Assembly: GCA_045546735.1 (NCBI GenBank)
Contig: JAZQDJ010000077.1
Span: forward strand, 1-46,051
DNA length: 46,051 nt
Origin: SVFI01 sp045546735
Lineage (GTDB): Bacteria > Bacillota > Clostridia > Lachnospirales > Lachnospiraceae
Direction: 5' to 3'
Shown here: piece after piece, positions 16,812 through 25,072 of the stretch
Numbering within the stretch: the stretch's first letter is position 1
Layout of the letters: each line of letters starts with the position of its first letter
Made by a program: the position numbers and the translations under genes
The notes under the pieces: generated by a model
Seen by the model: the letters and a program-made list of their open reading frames with translations, nothing else
What the model was told of the DNA's origin: nothing
Database searches by the model: none

Positions 16812-17504
16812 ATGAGCAATACGGAAAAGAAAGTTCTTTCCATTGTAATTCCTTGTTACAATGAAAAGAATAATATTCTGGAAATCGTGAAAAAAGTAAA
16901 GGAATCGCCGATTGAGCACAAGGAGATTATTATCGTTGACGACTGCTCGACAGACGGAACGCGGGAAGTTCTTGAAAACGAGGTTCGCCCGCTGGTAGAC
17001 AAAATTATTTATCATGAGGTAAACGGCGGAAAAGGTGCAGCCCTCAAGACAGGATTTGCAGCGGCGACAGGAGATGCAGTGATTATCCAGGACGCAGATA
17101 TGGAATATGATCCGATGGAATATCCAAAGGTTTGTGAGCAGGTGCTGGCAGGAAAGGCAAAGGTTGTCTATGGTTCCCGTTTTAAAGGGCAGAAGGCAAA
17201 AGGATATCTTGCAAACCGCATGGCAAACAAGTTTCTTACATGGTTTTCAAATATCTTTACCCGTCAGAAACTGACAGATATGGAAACCTGTTATAAATGT
17301 TTTGCAAGAGAGGTCATTCAGTCGGTAGATATTCAGGAGAAACGCTTTGGTTTCGAGCCTGAAATCACAGCAAAGATTTCCGATATGCGCATCCGTATCC
17401 ATGAAGTTCCGATTTCATATCATCCGCGAACCAATGCGGAAGGTAAGAAGATCGGAGTCCGCGACGGAATTCGCGCAATTTATTGCATTATAAGATATCA
17501 TTAA
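16812..17504 (+). CDS. GT2 glycosyltransferase, polyprenyl-phosphate sugar synthase (DPM1-like)
   Basis: A 230-residue soluble GT-A enzyme. It has LSIVIPCYNEKNNI, IIIVDDCSTDGT, VNGGKGAALKTGF, the DXD-like QDADMEYDP, YGSRFKGQ, TDMETCYKCF and GFEPEITAKI, the pattern of DPM1-type enzymes that move a sugar from NDP-sugar to a polyprenyl phosphate. There is no C-terminal membrane anchor. The start at 16812 avoids a long overlap with the previous frame. Coupling to the kinase/nucleotidyltransferase suggests it uses the NDP-sugar that protein makes (inference). Confidence 0.85.
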   Translation: MSNTEKKVLSIVIPCYNEKNNILEIVKKVKESPIEHKEIIIVDDCSTDGTREVLENEVRPLVDKIIYHEVNGGKGAALKTGFAAATGDAVIIQDADMEYDPMEYPKVCEQVLAGKAKVVYGSRFKGQKAKGYLANRMANKFLTWFSNIFTRQKLTDMETCYKCFAREVIQSVDIQEKRFGFEPEITAKISDMRIRIHEVPISYHPRTNAEGKKIGVRDGIRAIYCIIRYH

Positions 17505-17554
17505 TAAAAAGTGTCAATAACAAAAATGTTCCGGATTTTTATCCATAGAAAAAA

Positions 17555-17620
17555 GGAGTGTCGCACCATAAGATGATTTCTTTTTAGAAATTTACTTATG
17601 GTGCAACAGCTCCTTTTTTT
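17555..17620. terminator. Long bidirectional terminator hairpin
   Basis: GCACCATAAG pairs with CTTATGGTGC, an inner ATTTCT/AGAAAT stem closes on TTTT, and outer GGAG (17555-17558) and CTCC (17610-17613) extend it. A run of A precedes and TTTTTTT (17614-17620) follows, so it serves the convergent genes ending at 17504 and 17629. Confidence 0.85.
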
Positions 17621-17628
17621 AAAGACTC

Positions 17629-18429
17629 TTATTTCTTATTCATAGTATAGAGAGAGTAGATATAGATAGTAACTTCTTTTGTCTTTTTGTTTTTGACCGA
17701 AACTTCAATCTGCGTTTCAGGGAAAAGCGCATTGACGCTGAGTGAACTCCACTCGTCTTTGCGTGTATATTTTTCACGTTTGGACAAGGTAATCTTTTTG
17801 CCGTTTCTTACTTTTGTAGAAACCCAATCGCCCTGGGCATTTCTCTTTTTCACGTTAATTGCAGTAACCTTGTAGCCTTTTCTCACGGTTACTTTGAACT
17901 TTCCTTTTGCAACCTTGGTGTAAGGTCCGTGGAGAGAAATATCTTTTCCGGCATATTTCACGCTCTTAATCGGCGATGTGTAAGTAGCATATTTATCTAC
18001 AAATACTTTGACAGTCTTGGTACATTTTTTCTTGCCGCTTGCGTCAACGACATCAAAAGTTACTTTGTATGTTCCTTTTTTCTTGCCGAAGAAACTGATG
18101 GATGTCCGTGTGTAGTGGAAAACTGTTTTGTTGTTTTTGACACGTTTCTCATAGTTTTCTTCCGTGATTTGTGCAAGCAGTTTTTTGCTTTTTGATTTTA
18201 CATTTTTGATACGGTCGCCTTCGTTGTCAAGACGGATCTGGATATAACCGGCGCCGCCATGACAACCTTCCATTGCAATGCCGGAAGTAATGTAGATTTC
18301 GTTCGGATATGTTACGCCGTTTTTCTCATCGCGTATTTCCTCAGCACCGGCGCTGATTGGTAAAAACATAAGGCAGAATGCACTCAGACACAGTGCAACT
18401 GCATATTTTAAAAGGTTAAATTTTTTCAT
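17629..18429 (-). CDS. Secreted protein of unknown function, paralogue of its upstream neighbour
   Basis: A 266-residue protein with an N-terminal signal peptide (about 29 residues, KYAVALCLSAFCLMFLP core ending in SAGAEE). The mature part is rich in Lys, Thr and Tyr and predicted all-beta. A segment FFGKKKGTYKVTFDVVDASG followed by TKTVKVFV looks like an Ig-like strand pair, and VKSKSKKLLAQITEENY matches a segment of the adjacent protein. I recognise no named domain. AAAGGAGG lies 8 nt before the ATG, 14 bp after the stop of the gene at 18444-19268, so the two form an operon on the minus strand, opposite to the surrounding glycan genes. Confidence 0.75.
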   Translation of the reverse strand: MKKFNLLKYAVALCLSAFCLMFLPISAGAEEIRDEKNGVTYPNEIYITSGIAMEGCHGGAGYIQIRLDNEGDRIKNVKSKSKKLLAQITEENYEKRVKNNKTVFHYTRTSISFFGKKKGTYKVTFDVVDASGKKKCTKTVKVFVDKYATYTSPIKSVKYAGKDISLHGPYTKVAKGKFKVTVRKGYKVTAINVKKRNAQGDWVSTKVRNGKKITLSKREKYTRKDEWSSLSVNALFPETQIEVSVKNKKTKEVTIYIYSLYTMNKK

Positions 18430-18443
18430 GTGTGCATCCTCCT

Positions 18444-19268
18444 TTATTTCACATTAAAGATACTATATTCTTCTGTCTTTGTTACTTTAAATTTTGTATC
18501 GCGGTAAGTAACACGGATTTTGGTCATCGGTTTCAGGAAGTTGTACTTGCAGGCGGTGCGATAAGTGTCGCTTTCGTACCATATTTTTTCAAAGGTTGTT
18601 TTTGTGGCAAGTTTGATTTTGGCACCGTTTTTTATTTTTTTGTAAATCGGATCGCCGTTTTCGTTATACTTGGTAGCAACTTCAATCTTTTTGATTTTAA
18701 AGGTCGGATTGGCCTTGAGTTTTAATTTGCCGGATTTTGTTGAAGTTAAAAAATTAGTTCCGTTTCCGAAAGAGTAATAGGTCGCGCCGGCGTAGGTCAC
18801 AGTGTTGACTGCGTAGTCGGAATAACCTGCGAAAACTTTGACTTTTTTCTTGGTAACTACTTTTTTCTTCGCATTTTTTATTGTGACAGTTACCGTGTAA
18901 TTGCCTTTTTTCTTGGTGAAGAATTCAACAGAACAACGGCGGCGGTATTCTGTGCCTGTCTTATCGTCGCGACGTAAAATGTAGGAAGTCGGATAATAAT
19001 CTTCCGTCATCTTTACAATCAGGTTCTTGCTGCTGGATTTTACGGATGCAACATAGTAGTCCGGATTTGAAAAATAGAACTCGGCGCAGCGGTTGTCTTT
19101 GTTGTAGAGATCGATGCGCATGGCTGAGTTCCAGAGAATGCCGTTTTTGGCGTCTGTTTTTTCAGGTCCTGCTACGGATGCTTTTGCCTCAGTTGTCATG
19201 AATAGACACCCGGCCATCAGAGCGAGGGCAAAAAGCAATGTGACGAGTTTCTTTGTACTTTTTTTCAT
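18444..19268 (-). CDS. Secreted protein of unknown function, first of the paralogous pair
   Basis: A 274-residue protein. The signal peptide has a KLVTLLFALALMAGCLF core; the Cys falls in a MAGC context that weakly resembles a lipobox, but no lysine-free spacer or Gly/Ser tether follows, so lipidation is uncertain. The mature part shares VKSSSKNLIVKMTEDYY and FTKKKGNYTVTVTIKNAKKK with its neighbour, plus a Lys/Thr-rich C-terminus. GGGAGG lies 6 nt before the ATG. Function unknown; a beta-rich surface or wall-binding role fits but is not shown. Confidence 0.75.
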   Translation of the reverse strand: MKKSTKKLVTLLFALALMAGCLFMTTEAKASVAGPEKTDAKNGILWNSAMRIDLYNKDNRCAEFYFSNPDYYVASVKSSSKNLIVKMTEDYYPTSYILRRDDKTGTEYRRRCSVEFFTKKKGNYTVTVTIKNAKKKVVTKKKVKVFAGYSDYAVNTVTYAGATYYSFGNGTNFLTSTKSGKLKLKANPTFKIKKIEVATKYNENGDPIYKKIKNGAKIKLATKTTFEKIWYESDTYRTACKYNFLKPMTKIRVTYRDTKFKVTKTEEYSIFNVK

Positions 19269-19396
19269 AAAAAACCTCCCATTCTGCTATAAAAGTATAG
19301 TTAAAAATACGTAATAATTATAGCACATAAAAATTGGTGGAGAAACATATTTCTGACACAAACTTATCATATAATCAGATTGCCAGATACTGCACA

Positions 19397-19425
19397 TTGC
19401 AATTTGGCATAAAGTGATGTAAACT
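19397..19425 (+). promoter_or_regulatory. Candidate promoter of the amidase gene
   Basis: TTGCAA (19397-19402), 17-bp spacer, TAAACT (19420-19425), about 50 bp before the ATG. The 206-bp gap 19269-19474 also has to hold the minus-strand promoter of the paralogue pair; AT-rich -10-like runs are present near 19295-19330 but no convincing -35. Confidence 0.4.
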
Positions 19426-19474
19426 GAACAAGGTTACATAATACGAAGCAAAGATTGACAGGAGTGAACAACAA

Positions 19475-22400
19475 ATGCATTTATTCAATAAGAAACACAT
19501 ATTAAACAGAACGGTGGCAGCGCTGGCAGCAGCCCTTATGGTATTCCAGACGCCGCTCGGATATATGACGGTGTATGCACAGCCGGAGGATACTGTTTCC
19601 GGAAATGGAATCGTGTCGGAAAACTCTGTGCAGGAGCAGGCCGATGTGCAGCAGGCTGATTTGACGCTGAACTATGCGTACATAGAACAGGCCCGGCTTG
19701 ATGTGTCGGAAAAACAGAAGATTGTAGTTTCGGCAGGTGAAGGAAACATTGCATGGAAGAGTGCAGTATTGACACTCGTACATGAGGAAACCGGCGAGAA
19801 AACGGAAATTCCGTGTACAGATTTTACGGAAAATGTGATGCAGTTTTTGTTTGATACATCCCGGATGCAGACGGGAGTATACCGTGTAAGCTGTGTGGAA
19901 TACTCTTATATGGAAGAAACAGCTCTTTATGAAGGTGCATTTGACTTTGCGCAGATAGAAGGTATGGAACAGGTATGCTTCGGTTTAGGCGTGGCGAACC
20001 CGCTTCCTCAGTCGGAGTTTACGGAATATAATGCAGACGGAACCGTTGCGTCTGAGGAGCTTATCGATGTGAATGTTGTCACGTTAAATGGGAAAGAAGA
20101 AAATCTGGGGGCTTCGCAGGCGGTAGAGCAGGCAGTAGAGCAGGCAGCAGGTCAAATGGGCGTGTTGCCGGAAAAGGGAGATACAGCAGCTTCTTCCGGC
20201 GTAGTGGACAGCGAACGCAGAATTGCAGGAAGTCTTGTGGTTTACCTTGATCCGGGGCATGATGAGACACACGCGGGGGCACGTGCAAACGGATTGGAAG
20301 AAGAAAATTTAACATTTAAAGTAGCAACGTATTGCAAAGAATATTTAGAAGATAATTATACGGATGTTGTTGTATATATGTCGCATGAGACTGTGGATTG
20401 TCCTTATCCGGGAACAACTTCCACAGATTGTAATGCCAACCGTGTGGAGGATGCCAACCGCAAAGGTGCGGATGTGTATGTCAGTCTTCATTTTAATACA
20501 ACAGGAACGGGCTCGACGACGGCGAGCGGTGCCATCGTATTTTACCCGAACGGCAACTATGATTCCGAGGCCGGAAGTGAAGGAATGGTTCTTGCGGCGA
20601 AGATTATCCAGCAGTTGCAGAATCTCGGTCTTGTAAACGGAAATCCGCTTCAGATTCGGAATTCGGGAGATAATACGCTCTATCCGGATGGGTCGCTTGC
20701 GGATTACTACGGTGTGATCCGCCGTTGTAAGCTTTACGGAATTCCGGCGGTTATTGTAGAGCATGCATTCTTAAACAATGCTCAGGATGCGGCATTTTTA
20801 AAGAGTGAGGACAATATTAAAAAACTCGGTATTGCGGATGCAATCGGTATCGCCGAAGCGTACAAGCTTTCTACCGAGGAAGTAGAGTTTGATGCAGAAG
20901 ATTTACAGGTTAGTGAGATTGACGGCGCCAACGGGACATTCAAGATAACACTTTCCGGTGCATCCCCGGTGAAACGGATTGCAAATATTAAATTCAAAGT
21001 GTATCCGACGGAGGCGAAAGCCAAAGAGTACACATATACGGCGCAGCTTGTGGACAAGAAGACAGGCACTTATGCTGTGACGGGAAATGTCGGCAATCAT
21101 GGAAAGAAGGCGGGCAAATACAAAGTAATTGCCTATGCGTTTGACGCGGCGGGCAAAAAGACGCAGCTTCGTTCGACGACGTTTACCATGGAAAAGACAC
21201 AGGCAGATACAAGCAAGATGTCGTTGAAGGCAACACTAAATGCGAAAGAGAAAATTGCGACACTGAAATTGTCGGGAGCAGAGGATGTAAAGAGTGTTTC
21301 TTTTACGGTTTACAGCGTAAAGAAAGGAACGTCCAAGGCCAAAAAATACAAAGCGAAAAAACTCGAAAACGGGCAGTGGATGGCAAAAGTACCGGTTTCG
21401 GAACACAAGGCATCCGGCGAGTACGTGGCAGTAGCTAAGATAGGAAGTTATTTCGGCGGAACTTACGACGGGGCGAAAGGAACATTTCAGGTAAAAGGCC
21501 CTTCGGTAAAAAGCGTGGATGTAACAAAACTGAATTTGACCAAAGGATCGTTCCGTGTGCTTGTCAAAGCGCCTGCGTCAAAGTCCGGTGTCAAGAAAGT
21601 GACGGTCATTGTAAAAACAATTACCGGGAAGAAAATCAGTAAGACATATAAGGCAAAGAAGTTAAAGAGCGGCAATTACTATATTGATGTCAACATGAAG
21701 GATTTCAAATACCAGTACGCCACATACCGTCTGACGGTAAAAGTACAGGACGGTAACGGTATTTATGAAACGGTTGCGACAGAGAAAAAGGTAATTAAGC
21801 AACCTGCGCCGCGTCTTACGGCGAAACTGAAAACGAAGCAAAAGTATATTGTGCTTACAGCTTCCAATCTCGGTATCGGAGCAAATGTCAAAGGGGTACG
21901 GTTTAAAGTTGTACCGGTGGCAAAAAAATCAGCGGCAAAAAGTTTTGTTGTAACAAAAGCCAAAGACGGCGTTTATTCTGCAAAGATAGCGGTTTCAGAC
22001 TTCGGCGTAAGCGGAGAGTATAGGATTACGACCTATGTTAAGCGCGCCGACGGTAAATTTGAAGAAATCGGAAGCAGACAGAAACTGACGGTAGCGGATG
22101 TGACCGGGGGAAAAGCCAAGGTTAAAAGCAAAAGCAAAAGTGCAAGTTATCTGACGGTTTCGGATATAAAATACAAAGGGAAGATTTCCTCTGTCCGCAT
22201 CAAAGCGTGGCCTGTAAGCAATAAGAAAGCGAAATATGTATATAAAGCAGAACTGAAAAGCTCAGGCACATACCGTGCGCTGATTCATTCGAAGAACCAT
22301 AAAGGAAAAGGCGGCGTTTACAAATATGAAGTCATTGTGACGACAGTAAACGGAATTGAGAAAACGCTTTTGACAGGAAAACTGACACTCGGTGAATCGA

Positions 22401-22939
22401 ATGCCAACGATCAGTTATATTCCATCAGCGGAACTTCGCAGGTTACGGTGGCGCAGATGATGTCATACTATAAAAAGAATGCAACTTATCCGACATTTTA
22501 TGCGGTATCGGACGCGCCGACGTTGAAAAAGTTTTGTCAGATGTATTACAGTGAATGTGAAAAAGAAGGCATCCGTGCAGAGGTAGCATTTGCACAGGCG
22601 ATGCACGAGACGAATTTTCTGCGTTACGGCGGTGATGTCAATATCTCGCAGTTCAACTTTGCAGGGCTCGGCGCAACCGGAGGCGGCGTATGCGGAAATT
22701 CTTTTGAATCCGTAAGAATAGGTATTCGTGCACATGTCCAGCATTTGAAGGCGTATGCAAATACAGAGCCTTTAAACAATCCGTGTGTCGACCCGCGTTT
22801 TACGTATGTGACAAGAGGCAGCGCACCTTATGTGGAGTGGCTTGCCATTGTGGACAATCCGTACGGAAAAGGATGGGCAACCGACAGAAATTATACAAAT
22901 GCGCTCAAAAAGCATATGGAAGCGCTGAAAAACAGCTAA
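19475..22939 (+). CDS. Secreted peptidoglycan hydrolase: Amidase_3, five GBS-Bsp-like repeats, glucosaminidase
   Basis: An 1154-residue exported enzyme. The signal peptide (TVAALAAALMVFQTPLG core) is followed by DTVSGNGIVSENSV, then about 180 residues of beta-rich unknown sequence. Residues about 250-460 are an N-acetylmuramoyl-L-alanine amidase (Amidase_3) with zinc-ligand motifs YLDPGHDETHAGA and SLHFN and the catalytic Glu in VIVEHAFLNN. Residues about 470-975 carry five repeats of about 95 residues like GBS Bsp-like repeats, each with an XGXYXXXXXVSDHXXXGXY-type core (e.g. VSEHKASGEY, VSDFGVSGEY). Residues about 985-1154 are a glucosaminidase domain with EVAFAQAMHETNFLRYGG and ISQFNFAGLGATGG. 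It cuts both peptide and glycan links, so probably acts in wall turnover or separation. Confidence 0.88.
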   Translation: MHLFNKKHILNRTVAALAAALMVFQTPLGYMTVYAQPEDTVSGNGIVSENSVQEQADVQQADLTLNYAYIEQARLDVSEKQKIVVSAGEGNIAWKSAVLTLVHEETGEKTEIPCTDFTENVMQFLFDTSRMQTGVYRVSCVEYSYMEETALYEGAFDFAQIEGMEQVCFGLGVANPLPQSEFTEYNADGTVASEELIDVNVVTLNGKEENLGASQAVEQAVEQAAGQMGVLPEKGDTAASSGVVDSERRIAGSLVVYLDPGHDETHAGARANGLEEENLTFKVATYCKEYLEDNYTDVVVYMSHETVDCPYPGTTSTDCNANRVEDANRKGADVYVSLHFNTTGTGSTTASGAIVFYPNGNYDSEAGSEGMVLAAKIIQQLQNLGLVNGNPLQIRNSGDNTLYPDGSLADYYGVIRRCKLYGIPAVIVEHAFLNNAQDAAFLKSEDNIKKLGIADAIGIAEAYKLSTEEVEFDAEDLQVSEIDGANGTFKITLSGASPVKRIANIKFKVYPTEAKAKEYTYTAQLVDKKTGTYAVTGNVGNHGKKAGKYKVIAYAFDAAGKKTQLRSTTFTMEKTQADTSKMSLKATLNAKEKIATLKLSGAEDVKSVSFTVYSVKKGTSKAKKYKAKKLENGQWMAKVPVSEHKASGEYVAVAKIGSYFGGTYDGAKGTFQVKGPSVKSVDVTKLNLTKGSFRVLVKAPASKSGVKKVTVIVKTITGKKISKTYKAKKLKSGNYYIDVNMKDFKYQYATYRLTVKVQDGNGIYETVATEKKVIKQPAPRLTAKLKTKQKYIVLTASNLGIGANVKGVRFKVVPVAKKSAAKSFVVTKAKDGVYSAKIAVSDFGVSGEYRITTYVKRADGKFEEIGSRQKLTVADVTGGKAKVKSKSKSASYLTVSDIKYKGKISSVRIKAWPVSNKKAKYVYKAELKSSGTYRALIHSKNHKGKGGVYKYEVIVTTVNGIEKTLLTGKLTLGESNANDQLYSISGTSQVTVAQMMSYYKKNATYPTFYAVSDAPTLKKFCQMYYSECEKEGIRAEVAFAQAMHETNFLRYGGDVNISQFNFAGLGATGGGVCGNSFESVRIGIRAHVQHLKAYANTEPLNNPCVDPRFTYVTRGSAPYVEWLAIVDNPYGKGWATDRNYTNALKKHMEALKNS

Positions 22940-22955
22940 AAGACGGTAAAAAAGA

Positions 22956-22984
22956 TTGACGAAAACGTATTGTTTTCATATACT
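22956..22984 (+). promoter_or_regulatory. Promoter of rmlC and the priming glycosyltransferase genes
   Basis: TTGACG (22956-22961), 17-bp spacer, TATACT (22979-22984). The predicted start near 22991 gives a leader of about 75 nt that contains the hairpin at 23005-23030. Confidence 0.6.
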
Positions 22985-23004
22985 GAGAATAGTGAAAAAA
23001 AATA

Positions 23005-23030
23005 AAAGCATACAAGATGTTGTATGCTTT
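23005..23030 (+). terminator. Perfect 11-bp leader hairpin, terminator or attenuator candidate
   Basis: AAAGCATACAA (23005-23015), GATG loop, TTGTATGCTTT (23020-23030). Only a broken T-tract follows (CCGTCTATTTT). It may end transcription from the amidase gene, but it lies downstream of the rmlC promoter and so would sit in that leader. An outer AGACGG (22941) / CCGTCT (23031) pair is also present. Confidence 0.5.
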
Positions 23031-23066
23031 CCGTCTATTTTGAATGAAAACAGTTGAGGAGAAATT

Positions 23067-23639
23067 ATGGGAAAGATAACAGTAGAGACATGTCACATTG
23101 AAGGATTAAAAGTTATCACACCGACGGTGTTCGGTGATGCCAGAGGCTACTTTATGGAGACATACAATTACAATGATTATAAAGAAGCCGGGATTGATCA
23201 GGAGTTCGTACAGGACAACCAGTCGGCGTCGAAGAAAGGAGTTCTCCGCGGACTTCATTTCCAGAAGGAGTTTCCGCAGGACAAACTTGTGCGTGTCGTG
23301 AGCGGAGAGGTTTATGATGTGGCGGTAGATCTTCGCGTAGGTTCACCGACATTCGGACAGTGGTACGGCGTGCTTCTTTCGGCAGAGAATAAAAAGCAGT
23401 TCTTCATTCCGAAGAATTTTGCACATGGATTTGTCGTGCTTTCCGATTTTGCGGAGTTTGCATATAAATGTACGGATTTTTATCATCCGAATGATGAGGG
23501 CGGTCTTTTGTGGTCAGATCCGGAGATTGGTGTAGAATGGCCGATTCCGGAAGGAATGACAAAAGAAGATTTGCTTTTATCCGAAAAAGATACAAAGTGG
23601 GGAGGCATTGCTGCATATCGCAGTGAACGCGGATTATAG
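23067..23639 (+). CDS. rfbC: dTDP-4-dehydrorhamnose 3,5-epimerase
   Basis: A 190-residue cupin-fold enzyme of the RmlC family, third step of dTDP-L-rhamnose synthesis. It has FGDARGYFMETYN, QDNQSASKKGVLRGLHFQ with the catalytic His in LHFQ, KLVRVVSGEVYDVAVDLR, IPKNFAHGFVVLSD and YKCTDFYHPNDEGG. Length is normal. GAGGAG precedes the ATG. No rmlA, rmlB or rmlD is visible in the window, so the other steps must be encoded elsewhere. Confidence 0.93.
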   Translation: MGKITVETCHIEGLKVITPTVFGDARGYFMETYNYNDYKEAGIDQEFVQDNQSASKKGVLRGLHFQKEFPQDKLVRVVSGEVYDVAVDLRVGSPTFGQWYGVLLSAENKKQFFIPKNFAHGFVVLSDFAEFAYKCTDFYHPNDEGGLLWSDPEIGVEWPIPEGMTKEDLLLSEKDTKWGGIAAYRSERGL

Positions 23640-23688
23640 GTCTTATGGTATACCGGGTATTCGGGGGAATCTTGGTAGCTGAAGTGAG

Positions 23689-25071
23689 ATGAAAAAGATG
23701 AAAAAAAGAGAAAGATATAAAAAACTGATCAACGGTTCCGAAATGTTGATACTTATGCTGATACACACATACTTCTATGCGGTGTTATGGTATGGTTATT
23801 ACAGCGAACTGGTTCCGAAAAGTTTACGTTTTTACCGCCGGGGACACTGGGCGGTAATTGCTATGTACATTCTTGTATTATGGCTGTTTATTAAGTTATA
23901 CGGTGGTTTCAAAGTCGGGTATCTGCGTCTGTTTGATGTCATATACTCGCAGTTTTTGTCTCTGTTTTGCGCAAATGTGGTTTTATATTTCCAGATTTGT
24001 CTGCTTACCAGGGATTATGTGACGCCGGTACCGCTTCTGATTATGACGGTGGTTCAGGCGGTTGTGATATTGATTTGGGTGTTTGTGTGCAGATACTTAT
24101 ATATGAAACTGTATCCGCCGCGCAATCTTTTGCTTGTTTACGGCGAGAAGACACCGATTGATTTTATCAATAAGATTAATGCGCGCAAAGATAAGTATTT
24201 TATTCATAAGAAGATACATGTCAGCGAGGGTATGGAGAAAATCAAAGAAGCGATTGCAGAGTGTGAAGGTGTCATGATTTGTGAGACGGCTTCGCATCCG
24301 AGAAATGAAGTGCTCAAATATTGCTTTATTCATTCCGTGCGTACGTATGTAGTGCCGAAAGTAACCGACCTTATGCTGATTGGTTCGGATGAAATGCATT
24401 TGTTTGATACACCGCTTCTTTTGTCGAGAAATCAGGGATTGACCGGGGAACAGCAGGCAGTAAAACGTGTGATGGACATTGTCCTTTCACTGATTGCATG
24501 TGTGATTGCATCGCCGTTTATGCTGATTATCGCAATTGCGATCAAGGCGTATGACAGAGGTCCTGTTTTCTATAAACAGACCCGTTTGACAAGAGACGGA
24601 AAAGAGTTTGAGATTTACAAATTCCGCAGCATGGGTGTGGATGCGGAAAAAGGCGGCGCGCGCCTGGCGATGAAGAATGACAGCCGCGTGACACCGGTAG
24701 GAAAAGTAATCAGAAATCTTCATTTGGACGAACTTCCGCAACTTTTCAATATTTTGAAGGGCGAGATGTCCTTTGTGGGACCGAGACCGGAGCGTCCGGA
24801 GATTTTTAAGCAGTATGAACAGGAACTTCCGGAATTTGCTTTCCGTCTGAAAGTAAAAGCCGGACTTACCGGATATGCGCAGGTGTACGGCAAATACAAT
24901 ACAACACCGCGTGATAAGGTAAAACTGGATGTAGCATACATCGAGCATTATTCGATATGGCTCGATATCAAATTGATGCTGTTGACCTTCAAGATTTTGT
25001 TCCAGAAAGAAAACACCGAGGGTGTGGATCAAAATCAGACGACAGCGTTAAAGGCGGACAAGGAACAATAG
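23689..25071 (+). CDS. Polyprenyl glycosylphosphotransferase (priming sugar transferase)
   Basis: A 460-residue membrane protein. About four to five N-terminal membrane segments (residues 15-140) are followed by a soluble CoA-binding-like region and a bacterial sugar transferase domain (about 260-450). That domain begins KRVMDIVLSLIACVIASPF, then GPVFYKQTRLTRDG, KFRSM, LHLDELPQLFN with the catalytic Asp-Glu, SFVGPRPERPE and KAGLTGYAQVYGKYNT. It starts repeat-unit assembly by moving a sugar-1-phosphate onto undecaprenyl phosphate. The site before the ATG is weak (GAAGTGAG), with a second ATG 9 nt later. It is followed 1 bp later by a GT2. Confidence 0.92.
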   Translation: MKKMKKRERYKKLINGSEMLILMLIHTYFYAVLWYGYYSELVPKSLRFYRRGHWAVIAMYILVLWLFIKLYGGFKVGYLRLFDVIYSQFLSLFCANVVLYFQICLLTRDYVTPVPLLIMTVVQAVVILIWVFVCRYLYMKLYPPRNLLLVYGEKTPIDFINKINARKDKYFIHKKIHVSEGMEKIKEAIAECEGVMICETASHPRNEVLKYCFIHSVRTYVVPKVTDLMLIGSDEMHLFDTPLLLSRNQGLTGEQQAVKRVMDIVLSLIACVIASPFMLIIAIAIKAYDRGPVFYKQTRLTRDGKEFEIYKFRSMGVDAEKGGARLAMKNDSRVTPVGKVIRNLHLDELPQLFNILKGEMSFVGPRPERPEIFKQYEQELPEFAFRLKVKAGLTGYAQVYGKYNTTPRDKVKLDVAYIEHYSIWLDIKLMLLTFKILFQKENTEGVDQNQTTALKADKEQ

Positions 25072-25072
25072 A

